Shown: piece after piece, positions 12,146 through 21,502 of the stretch | How the letters are laid out: every line of letters starts with the position of its first letter | Numbering within the stretch: position 1 is the stretch's first letter | From: Sparassis latifolia | Lineage: Eukaryota; Basidiomycota; Agaricomycetes; Polyporales; Sparassidaceae | Reading direction: 5' to 3' | Length of the DNA stretch: 64,000 nt | Assembly (NCBI GenBank): GCA_018466975.1 | Contig: CM031555.1 | Span: 2,046,001 to 2,110,000, forward strand | Position numbers and translations under genes: made by a program | The notes under the pieces: generated by a model | The model's input: only the letters and a program-made list of their open reading frames with translations | Database searches by the model: none | What the model was told of the DNA's origin: nothing

Positions 12146-13084
12146 GTCAGTCCCTGTGTTCATACATGCTATGTACTGCACTAAAAAGCGGGAAAAGCCT
12201 CGAAGCAGGCACAAACAAGGCAGAGGCGAGGGAGAACGAGGAGAATAGCACAGATTCCATGGTCTCGTTTCATCCCCGGAGCAAGCTGGCCAGCATCGTG
12301 AGGAGGCTGAAGCCTTGCTGTGTGCTTCCTGTGGTCTGTTGTTCCCCATCTGACATGAACCACAGATTCTTCAGAAACTCTAGATCTGAAGTTAGCTTCC
12401 GGCCCGAGGTCGTTGCTGCTGTAGTACGTGTCTGTGGTGTCTTGTCAGTTCTGGCTCCGTCGTCCCGCGTTTCCGCATGGCAGGTTAACACCTACTTCAA
12501 GTAGGTGCCACCGACCTCTCAATATGCTCTGACAGTGAGCTTGAGCATATTTATCACTGTTGCTGCAAATGCATAGGAAACAAGAAAAGGGGCATTGTTT
12601 TACTGTGGTCTTGGCTCAAAGTGTGGAAAGGTGCCAGCGAGCTTGAGGCTGACATGGTCATCTTCGAAAGTAATGTCAGGCCGTGCGAGATGCGCCTTCT
12701 GGTCCGTCATTTTACCTGTTGAGATAGCCTACTATCTTATTTCTCCCCATAGACCTGTTCAATGGTGCACTTTGAGTAGAAAGTGTATGTGCAGACCCAC
12801 GTCCTGCATGCTATCAACGACTCTAATGATGAACAATGCAGTGCATTGGATCAAATTGAGAAAGCTATCTGCCAAGGTGTTCCTCAAGTACTGGAAGAAT
12901 TGCCGCAGGAGGTTATCCACGGAAGATCCAGCCCCCCCTTTGTTCCCCACAAAGCCATTGTAGCAAGGCCATTGTTGATTGCTGTAAGTTACTTGTTGTA
13001 TCTTACTCTTCATAGCTCAAGTAATTCTCAGACTCTGAGTAATGCCGGGAAGGCTGAGATGATGTCATTTTCTATTGACATGTA

Positions 13085-14311
13085 CTTCGAACCGCTGAAG
13101 GAGGTGTTTTCACACTTGGTCACCTGAAGAAGGACTACACTGGCGTCGAGCCATACACGCGCACCCTGGACACGTCTACAGCATCGAAGATCCTTTTATA
13201 CAGGCAAAGGATACTATCATCGAGATCTCCTGGGTCTTGGAAGATGATGTGCTCACCACACCAACAGATTGATGCAGCTGGCTGCGTGAAACACTTATTT
13301 GCACTAGCGATGACACTGGGCGACCTTGGGATGTACACCGAAGCAGTACTCCTACTCTCCTGGACGGTCACTTTGTACCGTGACATGCATCGTGACAAAC
13401 CAAGAGTCTTCGTGCCATATCTTGCATGCAGTCTTCACTTCCTCGGCATGTACCGCCTGAAACTTGGACAGTACTCCGCTGCAGTAGTAGCTGGCACCGA
13501 GGCAACGACGTTGTACCGACAGGTGCACGCGACTGCCATGGGGCATGACATTGCCGCAGATTTGGGTATGGCACTCATGATACACTCATGTGCTCTCAGA
13601 CAGATGGGGCAGATTCACCGTGAAGAAGCACTGAGCAACTGTGGGGAGGCTCTATCCATCTTTCATCGGCTCGTTCATTCCCGAGAGGATCTTAACACAG
13701 AGCTTGCGATGGTACTCGTGACCCAGGCGCGGCACTTTGACAATGCTGAGCGTTTTGATCAAGCGTTAGAGTACGGGCAAGAGGCTGTGGACCTTTTGTC
13801 GCCCAGCGATGACGATACCGACAATCACGCTCAAATCCAGCTTGCGGGTGCTCTGTGCTCACACGCTTTTCATCTGTGGAGGGCCTGCCGCTCTTTGGAT
13901 TGCATAGAGGTGAACAAAAAGGCGATGGCGCTCTACCGCGTGCTCTAGGCTGCTCGCCCAAAGGTGTGGCGCCTGAAGTTCTGCGACGCGCTCAACCATC
14001 AAGCATGGTACCACTACTCCATTGGGCAGCACGACGACGCATTGAGGCTCTCGCAAGAGGCACTTGATCTCATGCGTGGTGTGGTGACCACGACGATGGA
14101 ATGCAATATGTTTGCTGCTATCCTCGAGACGCCGGCGTCGGTATTCGAGGCGACCGGACACCTCGGAGATGCTCTACACGCCGTGGAAGAGATCGTGCAC
14201 ACGATGTACAACTTCCCTGCATTCCAAGGTCGCAATGCGCAGCTCGCGAGGGCGTTGCGGTGGGCTGCTAGACTGCTGCGAGCGGTTGATCGTGCGCAGA
14301 GGTGCAGCTGA
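13085..14311 (+). pseudogene. TPR-repeat protein, broken by an in-frame TAG
   Basis: One reading frame runs from about 13085 to the stop at 14309-14311, interrupted only by TAG at 13946-13948. The translation is a chain of helical pairs of about 40-45 residues. Phrases such as DLGMYTEAVLLLSWTVTLYR, QYSAAVVAGTEATTLYRQVH, ERFDQALEYGQEAVDLL and QHDDALRLSQEALDLMR are tetratricopeptide-like. Agaricomycetes have large families of such TPR proteins, often next to a P-loop domain; no P-loop is seen here. The true 5' end is unclear. The stop separates the last two repeats, so a shortened protein could still be made, but I favour a pseudogene. The region around it is otherwise gene-poor. Confidence 0.55.
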
Positions 14312-14806
14312 GGGAAGACCAAGCCGCACCGTTGGACGTATGGATTCAGCCGGGACTTCGTGACAAAGGTTGGTGCCTTGATGCGGAATCCCTAAGGCCC
14401 GGGAAAGCAGGGGTATGGGGCATGGGAAGGAGTAGGCAAGATAGTTACCAGGGCTCTTGCCAATACATTTGGAAATGGCGTGGTGCACGTATGTTTTGCA
14501 TTGCTCAGGGACACAATAAAGTTGTGTATTCTGAGTCGCAGCAAATGCCGATGCTCTAAAAATAGCTCCCTCGCTTCAAATGCATCTGGTCAGTTGTCAG
14601 GTAAGTCCCGATGAGAAAGCACCTGCGCACTGAATAAGGATGTTGTCAAGTACCGTCGTCGTATATGTGGAACACGACGTGACCAATCCGTGACCGATCG
14701 CGTCGGTGGGGCCGAAACCTCCGGCACCGGGCGCTTTGAGGCCGTCATTCTAATACTTAGTACTCCTACGCTACTTCCGTCCCAATCATAGTGCCTGCGC
14801 TTGGTG
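14312..14806. other. Spacer before the MULE-like MITE
   Basis: About 495 bp of AT/GC-mixed sequence with no recognisable ORF or RNA gene. It ends at the 9-bp target duplication of the element that follows. Confidence 0.4.
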
Positions 14807-14815
14807 CTCCATTAC

Positions 14816-15245
14816 TAGTCTCGGAACCAGCCGTTCTGACCTTCGACCCTTTTTGGGAATTGAGGTGGAAGGGTTGTCAGAACGTCTGGTGAAAATTGTA
14901 TAGAGGGGGGGGGGGGTATGTAACGCTCTGGCTGTAGCTCCCCCGCAGCGCGTGTCACGCTGGTCATCCCGCGTGTACCTGCACATCTCCTGCCTCGTGC
15001 TGATAAATATTGTTCATCTATGCAACCATACATGCCCCCCGAACCCTATTCTAGGCATTGGTAAACCGTGAATGTGCCGCGCTCAGGTTCGGATGTTTCG
15101 AATTTTGGCTGAGGTCACGCCCGTGTGACATACCCCCCCCCCTCTATACAAATTTCACCAGACGTTATCGGGAGCGACCCAACATCTTAAACGCCCAATT
15201 TGGTAACCGCCAGGTTGCTCACGTGAACGTCTGGTTACGAGACTA
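14816..15245. mobile_element. MULE-like MITE with 9-bp TSD
   Basis: 430-bp non-autonomous element with long terminal inverted repeats. The left end TAGTCTCGGAACCAGCCGTT (14816) mirrors the right end, whose complement starts TAGTCTCGTAACCAGACGTT (15245). A second inverted block, AACGTCTGGTGAAA followed by TTGTATAGAG, a G-run and TATGT, lies at about 14880-14922 and 15131-15170, so each arm is over 100 bp. CTCCATTAC is present immediately outside both ends (14807-14815 and 15246-15254), a perfect 9-bp target-site duplication. 9-bp duplications with long TIRs are typical of Mutator-like elements. No coding capacity. The superfamily call is inference; the element itself is well supported. Confidence 0.85.
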
Positions 15246-15254
15246 CTCCATTAC

Positions 15255-16080
15255 ATGACTACGTACACTCGCCGTGTATGCAGCTCTTTTGACCTGGAAT
15301 ATCTCGACCTACTCTGTAGCTGGCTGATCATCGCTGTAAATTGCCGCTCCCTCTTACACCAACCCGCCCCGCCTCCCATCTTTTCTTGTCATCTTCTCGG
15401 TGTTCTCTTGGGTCCTTGAATGCTCCTTGGACTCCCTGTACTGCCGGCACACTTGTCGTCCACTGCTTTGTACTTGTCACAATGATTAATGGGTTGCTCA
15501 TACTGCGCTGCGTGGGCCGTGAGTGAGCTTATGTATACAATGACTATAGGACGTCCGCTGACGTTGCCGCCAGTCACAACGTATTAAGGTGCGATACAGA
15601 ACTGGGAAACTGGGGCAACGAGTCCTAGACATTCCGTGCTTTCGGAATAGATTGCGTTCGTTGTCAATGGACTGCCAATGTTCTTGAGATATCGGCATCT
15701 CGATGAATATCAGAACGCCGAGGTGAGACACAGGTCGTCAACGGTACCTTCATGGTCTACCAGTCGCCCACAGCCCACAGGTTGTGCTTAAGCCGCACCA
15801 TGGCCTATAGACTGAAGGATGGCATCAATATGTTCGTGGATGAACACGCGACGGACACAGAGACATGACGTTCTCGCCTTTCCGTCACATTTACCCACAG
15901 TCGTTTAGTCCGGGTGTTGAAATGACGGAAGAACACGCTCTCCCCAGAATATGAATGTGGTGTGTTATATATAGTACAGTAACTGTTTGTGTATATTGCG
16001 GAGACCGGTCCATTGTGCATAAACGTAGTCCAGTGATCCTTGGATAAATGTCTTTCCAATTCAACATCCTAGGGCACGAA
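15255..16080. other. Intergenic, no gene seen
   Basis: About 825 bp between the MITE and the MET8-like stop. Short ORFs on both strands lack any recognisable domain. It presumably includes the 3' UTR of the siroheme synthase gene. Confidence 0.4.
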
Positions 16081-16926
16081 TTACGAACGCCGACGGAAAT
16101 TGAGCATGACGAGAGCGGTAGACACAGCGCCGACGATGAATCCGAGGGTGACCAGGCCAGGAACCTGCGAAACGCGAGCCAACGAGCGTTTCTTGGGCTT
16201 CCCTCCGACGTCTTCGAGGGATGGGACGCGGTTCTTTTCCCAACCGTCATCGAGCAACTTGGACATCATCTCGTTGTCGAGTAACGCGAGCTCCTCCATC
16301 TCCCATGCTGTGCATACATCCACCATCCACCGCATCCTGCGCCTGCCCAGCTCTCCGCCGACGCCCGGGGCGCGCTCTCTGAGCTTGATACGGAGCTCGC
16401 CGACCTTGATGATAGCGTCGCCCGCGTACTCTGGGATCGCGTTTTCAATCCGACGCCGAATGATGTTCGCAAGCTTGGGGCTCTGTCCGTTGGTGGAAAT
16501 CATGATCTGGAGAGGCCCGCTACGGATCTGGGAGCCAAAGTAGAAGTCGCAGGAAGATGGAATGTCGGCGGCATTTACGGGGATGCGACGCGTCCTGCAG
16601 AGCGTGCATATTTCGCTGGTGGTGTCGACGTCATCAATGGCGGTGAGGACCATGTCGACATCGTCGAGGTCGGTGGGACCGGCGAAAACGCGGTCATGGT
16701 GGGTGATGCGAGGCTCGGACTCGATGAAGCTTTTCGTGCGTGTATGCAGCCCTTCGCGTGGGGAAATGAGGGTGACGCGAGCGTCAGCGACGAGGACGGA
16801 TTCGATTCGACCTGAGGCGACGTCGCCACCGCCGACGATGAGGACGTGTTTATCCTTGAGCTGCCATGCGAGGAGGAGAGAACCGCCCGAGAGAGCAGAT
16901 TTAGGAACAGCGGGCATGGCGGGCAC
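16081..16926 (-). CDS. MET8: Siroheme synthase, Met8 type (precorrin-2 dehydrogenase / ferrochelatase)
   Basis: Fungal Met8p performs the last two steps of siroheme synthesis: NAD-dependent oxidation of precorrin-2 to sirohydrochlorin and iron insertion. Siroheme serves sulfite and nitrite reductases. Single uninterrupted exon, 281 aa (yeast Met8p is 274), unusual among the intron-rich neighbours. A Rossmann motif (VLIVGGGDVASGR) lies at about residues 29-41, TAIDDVDTT follows, and NAADIPSSCDFYF holds the Asp that corresponds to the catalytic Asp of yeast Met8p. QIMISTNGQSPKLANIIRRR is also highly conserved. The C terminus adds a hydrophobic stretch (PGLVTLGFIVGAVSTALVML) followed by RRR, a likely tail anchor that I do not expect in yeast. 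The start is the first ATG; a second Met three codons later is possible. Confidence 0.92.
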   Translation of the reverse strand: MPAMPAVPKSALSGGSLLLAWQLKDKHVLIVGGGDVASGRIESVLVADARVTLISPREGLHTRTKSFIESEPRITHHDRVFAGPTDLDDVDMVLTAIDDVDTTSEICTLCRTRRIPVNAADIPSSCDFYFGSQIRSGPLQIMISTNGQSPKLANIIRRRIENAIPEYAGDAIIKVGELRIKLRERAPGVGGELGRRRMRWMVDVCTAWEMEELALLDNEMMSKLLDDGWEKNRVPSLEDVGGKPKKRSLARVSQVPGLVTLGFIVGAVSTALVMLNFRRRS

Positions 16927-17766
16927 TGAATGTGCAGTAGTAAGCAGAGACAGCCACAGCCTGTGCCAGCCAGCTGACAGCTCAACCTGACTTCCTCACA
17001 CCACCGTCTTGTTCCTGACATCCATCTACGTCTCCTGCTATTCATTCTCAACACTCTGCGCTACGTTCATCTAGTCTCCCAAAGGCAGTGTAGCTACTCT
17101 GCTTTAATCGTCAGGATATCCGTATCTGACCGCTCAACGCTCATCCGGCGACGAGTGACTCCTTTTTTAACTATGTTCGCTATTCCTCTCGGAAGGTCAC
17201 ATCACACCATTCCGCAACCTCATTGTATTCGGTGACGGAAGACAAGGATGCTTCTCATTGTGTATGACTTCCAGAATGCTCGAGCCTTGCGTAGAGTGCG
17301 CGAAAGGTGCGAACATTGGTGGCCATGACGACGGCCCGGCTCCCGCAAACTGTGTGAGTGACATATCTATCAAGTGCTCCTGCCGCGTCTATTCCCGTCC
17401 GTCCATCACTGTCGCTCATTCACGAGTGACTTATATTCTCCTCTACGGGATCACCAGAGTCTCATTCGCTCTTTCTTCCTTCCACTCTTCTTCGGTTTCT
17501 TCGTCTGGCCCCCTTTCGGCGTTGAACGTCATCTTTCGACTTCAATAGCTTCTTTGCCACTGCTGTGACAGTGTGTTGCCTGGTGCTGCAGCCTCCTCTG
17601 AAGCGTCCTCTCTCTCTGGAAGAGCCTTCACTTCCTACATTCATTATTCAGTGACGTTCTACCACACATATTCAGAACCAGTTAGTATTCCGTGTACTCT
17701 GTTCTTTGTCCATTCGCTCACGGGCTGCCTACAGCCTTCTCGCGTTCTAGCCGGCTAGCAGACACC
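16927..17766. other. Divergent intergenic region, MET8 / tetraspanin
   Basis: 840 bp between divergent start codons. Plus-strand C/T-rich tracts lie at 17390-17560 and 17600-17760. No ORF with recognisable content. Probable promoters of both genes and the tetraspanin 5' UTR; no TATA box is obvious. Confidence 0.4.
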
Positions 17767-18733
17767 ATGTTGTCGTCGAGCAAGTTGCTCATGGCCGTCT
17801 GGGGCGTCTTCGATTTCTGTCTCCTGGGTTCCGGGGTGCTCATGCTTGCACTTTCCATCGTCTGGCGAGAACCCAATTTGATGATCAACATCGCCTTGAG
17901 CACCATGCATCTCAACGGCGCGTAGCTCTCCTTTGCCATGCCTGGCTAACTCCTACAACTTGTCATTGTTGCAGCTGCTTTGATTCTCGCTATTCTCTTT
18001 ATTGTCACTTTCGTCATCTCCATTGGCGCGATGGTGCAAAAGAATCCGGGCATCCTCGGTTTTGTAGTTCTCAATTGGGCACTCATCGTTGACGCGATTG
18101 CCACACTTGTCGTCGGTACTATCATCTGGTTCTACTCGCTCCAGGAGCGCAACAACTACTATGCCGTTTGGAAAATGCAGACAAACACTACGAGGGTTGC
18201 TGTGCAGAACGAGGTATGTTCCTGCAAGCTTTCCTTCGGCAATGTATTTAGCCAGGTGTACAGTTCTCCTGCTGCGGGTACTTCTTACCCAATGACACTG
18301 CAGCAATTGGAGGGTTCTGCGTGAGCGATACGTTCGTGAACAGCTTGCCGACGACGTCCGCGTGTGTTTCGCACATTACCGCATTCGCGGACGACATGCT
18401 CCAACCGATCTTCACGTACGTGCTGCGTCTATCCTCGCCTATCCGATGTTACTCACGCGTGTTGTCCGTGTAGTGGGGTGAGAATTCCCGTGTTCCCGTC
18501 CGCAGCACCATGGAGACGTCTTGCTTATTGCCTCCGCTCTGATTATAGATTTACTTCTTCATGGGAATCGTGCTATGCCTACTGCTGGCATCTCTGTGCG
18601 TTATCAAGACAGTGAGTACCATCTGTTCGGTCAATGTACAGCATTCACTTATTGACGTTGATACCTGCAGAGAACGGAAGTAGAACGCTTCAGGAAAATC
18701 GATGCGAAGCGTGGCGGTGGCGGCTTCGTCTAG
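17767..18733 (+). CDS. Tetraspanin-like membrane protein
   Basis: Four-helix membrane protein. Exons: 17767-17917, 17975-18213, 18264-18419, 18549-18611, 18671-18733; total length is a multiple of three. TM1 is near residues 8-30 (LLMAVWGVFDFCLLGSGVLM), TM2 AILFIVTFVISIGAMV, TM3 GFVVLNWALIVDAIATLVVG. The extracellular loop carries the tetraspanin CCG motif (FSCCGYFLPND) plus further Cys residues, and TM4 is FFMGIVLCLLLASLCV with a basic cytoplasmic tail. The first intron needs a GC donor (GCGCGT) to keep frame, and the fourth exon needs a 129-bp third intron with donor GTGCTG; both are less certain than the rest. Fungal tetraspanins such as Pls1/Tsp act at the plasma membrane in polarity and host penetration; which subfamily this is cannot be said. 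Confidence 0.78.
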
Positions 18734-19403
18734 ACAGCATCCCATTCCATCTATCGTCTCTCCATCACCTCCTCATCTCTCCTCCCATCTATTGCTGCTA
18801 ATCCTTGCTTCGTTCTGTTGTATCAGTCTTCCTTTCTCTGTTTTCTTGATCGGACCCGGTCCCGCACAACCATCATCATATTTGCTAGGATTCCGAGATT
18901 GCCGCTTCGTTCTGAACTGTGTTTTACTGCGTGTCGACTGTACTCTAGTCTACCTTTTCTCAGTTTGGGTCACCGAAGAACCCCTGGAGGAGCACCTCAG
19001 TCTCGTCGTGTGTGCGTGCATCCTATGCCCTGAGACATCGCTTGTTGCAAGGTAGCTTCGTTTTTTGCTCAAAGTCTGCGCCGGAGCAAGTCAGGTGTTT
19101 CCATGGATGCCGGCGATGTGGCCAGACGCGTATAAGTATGTGTGTCACGCGTCTGTCACAGTCGCGTGCGCAGTGTGACGGATCGCGATGAACTGTTGAC
19201 TGGAGCCGTCGCAACCCAAACGTCTGGATAAGTTCCAGCAGGAAATGTCTCTCAATTGTGGCGACTCAGGTCAGCATACTTGACTCTCCAGGATTCGAGG
19301 ATGAAAAGTCGTTTTCGATGATCTTGGAGTCTTCCAACTTAGATCTTGAAGTCTCACCGCTGAAGTCGAAGCGTGTACGGCGAGGTCTCACACCAATAGT
19401 GAG
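18734..19403. other. Intergenic 3' of tetraspanin
   Basis: About 670 bp, pyrimidine-rich at the start (probable 3' UTR), without a recognisable ORF or RNA gene. Confidence 0.4.
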
Positions 19404-20425
19404 GTGACCCATGCAAACGCAGAGCTCGCGATTATGATCGAGTCAACCGCCGGCAAAAGGGGAGAAGACTTCGAAGAAGATAAGGACGACCCCGATGAAC
19501 CGACAGAGGCGGACGAAATTGCCCACATCTGGTATGTTTGCATCTGGTTTCTATACACATTACCAGTACTCACTACCTGGCTGAGTCCTTTTTCTCCTGG
19601 TAGATCGTCATGTTTCGATACATTGGGGGTATTCAAGTCAGAGCCTACAGATACGGAGCCAACACGTCAATTTGTCACGTCCGGATTTACTAAACTGTTT
19701 AGTGCCAATCACGCGCATCTCTACCTGTTTACTTGACCCTTCCAGCTCTTCTTCATCGGTCTCCTTATCTTTGGGTCCATGTTGTGCGTTGCCGCCCACG
19801 CCCATGCCGGTATTCAACTTTCGGAATCCGCGACAAATGGAACAGCACAGAGACCTTGTCGTTCGCCGCCTCACACATTATTGCTCCGTGGAAGCGTTGG
19901 CGCGAGACCCCACTGTGTGGCTGCTCTCACCTAGCAAGCACTCCGGGTGGATAAATTGTGCAACAACATGGGCCTGAGGGTAACGGCTGCTCTCCACATA
20001 TGCCATCGTCACGGACGGACGGACACTCATGGTATACTATTGCTCGCCTATTTGGATATTCAATTTCATTACTCGAACGTGGATCGGCTGTATGGCGGAT
20101 ACGTTCGTGGTCCACAAACACAATTTTGGTGATGAAAGATGCAGGAGTGACGACTGGCAGCATCATCAGAATTCAGAATTTCAACGGCTACAGTGCAAAC
20201 TCTCATCATATGTAGCTCAGTCAATCCAGGTGGAGATGTCGAGCTTCCTGGATGTGACGACCAGGTTATTGAATCTGGTATTTTACCTGCACGAGAGAGT
20301 CACATCCCAGGCCAGCAGGATCCCACCTCGTGCGACACGTCACGATCAGTCACACCGTATATGCCGCGTGACCGTCGCGTCTAGTAGGATTGAGTCCGTC
20401 CCTTCCTCATTCTCATACGCACGAC
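19404..20425 (+). other. Unassigned stretch with coding-like fragments
   Basis: Several plus-strand pieces look protein-like but do not join into a recognised gene. One is an acidic piece at 19404-19535 (EEDKDDPDEPTEADEIAHIW) followed by a GTATGT donor. Another is a hydrophobic piece near 19750-19800 (LFFIGLLIFGSMLCVAAHA). A third is an open frame at 20230-20384 (GGDVELPGCDDQVIESG). A small multi-exon membrane protein gene, or remains of one, is possible. No family recognised. Confidence 0.2.
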
Positions 20426-21240
20426 ATGTCCATAGACGTCCGAGACACCATGTAAGATAAAGATTCGCTGCATCTATTGCCTCCACTCTGCTACACCAGC
20501 TAAGCCACCTCGTCTACACTCAGAAAAGCCATCAAGGACATGATCCCAATCATGGATCCCGGTGAGGACTACCTCACCATCGCCGCTGCCGAGGAGCAGA
20601 TGATCCTCACCAGGGATGAGCGGCAGAAGGATCTCGAGGATGCACATGCGAAGATGCGGTGTACATTCTAACCCTCATACAAGCTAGCTGAAGAGCTCAT
20701 TTACCTACCTAGCGCTCGCGCGTGTTCTGGAAGCTGCACGTGTGTCCTCAACCCGCCCGTCAACCGTTCCCTCCGTGGAAGCCCATGCGCGTACGCTGAA
20801 CGACCTCGACGCGACGCGGCTGCAGCTCGCGAAGGCGATCAATGACGCGGAGGGCGCGCTCGCGAGCAAGGAGGCTGAGCTCGCGCGGCTCAAGGACGAG
20901 GCACGGGCCCTGGAGGAGGCTGACTCCGCTGCTGAGCACGATTTGGACGCGACCGCGTGAGTGATCATCTGTTTATGATGTGTTGTTGCTTACGGTTGTT
21001 TAGGTTGCGGTTGGCAATGTACAAAGGCCTAGGGTTTGAACCGGTCATGGACAAGGAGGGGCATGTGTCGAAGATGCTCATTCGTATGCCTTTCCCCTCC
21101 CTGCAAGTACTATATGGATTCTCATCAGTCATTCAACGTACGCAGGGTCAGGATCGGGCGACGTTCACTGCGTAACTTTCGACGGCAGCAAAACAGGGCA
21201 CGAATATACCCAATTGCTTTGGAAGCTTGCCTCCTCATAG
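20426..21240 (+). CDS. SPC24: Kinetochore protein Spc24
   Basis: Subunit of the Ndc80 complex; the C-terminal RWD-like head of Spc24 with Spc25 anchors the complex to the inner kinetochore. Exons: 20426-20451, 20524-20660, 20713-20956, 21004-21083, 21146-21240; 582 bp, 193 aa. Exon 1 is only 26 bp (MSIDVRDT). The N terminus reads KAIKDMIPIMDPGEDYLTIA, typical for fungal Spc24. A heptad-rich coiled coil follows (about residues 45-125; the LARLKDEARALEEADSAAEH part is very charged), then the conserved globular domain: LRLAMYKGLGFEPVMDKEGH, VTFDGSK and YTQLLWKLASS at the end. Codon-wise the coiled-coil exon is strongly GC-rich. Start chosen by frame and family N terminus. Confidence 0.88.
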
Positions 21241-21502
21241 TGCCTATCTTCTACTCTCCTCTGTGTTCCGTCATTGTATCGCACCTGTTTTGGATAACAC
21301 TCAAATGTATCGACTAATCCTGTTCGTTAGTTCCCCGATGGGCATTCTTTCTCTCTCCAAGTGCGAGACAACTGCTCCACATGAAGGCAAGAAATCATAT
21401 ACAAAATAACAAGAAAACAGTATGAAGATATGCTGTACAGCAGATGCTGTGCACTTGTGATATTATTCATGCAAGTCCATGTGAAGCCTGTTCATAGCGC
21501 GG

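Noticed and set aside
16048..16990. Plus-strand ORFs opposite MET8
   Set aside because: Antisense shadows; the minus frame has all family motifs.
20029..20460. 143-aa plus-strand ORF upstream of SPC24
   Set aside because: No recognisable motif, overlaps the SPC24 start exon in another frame; kept only as a low-confidence coding-like stretch.
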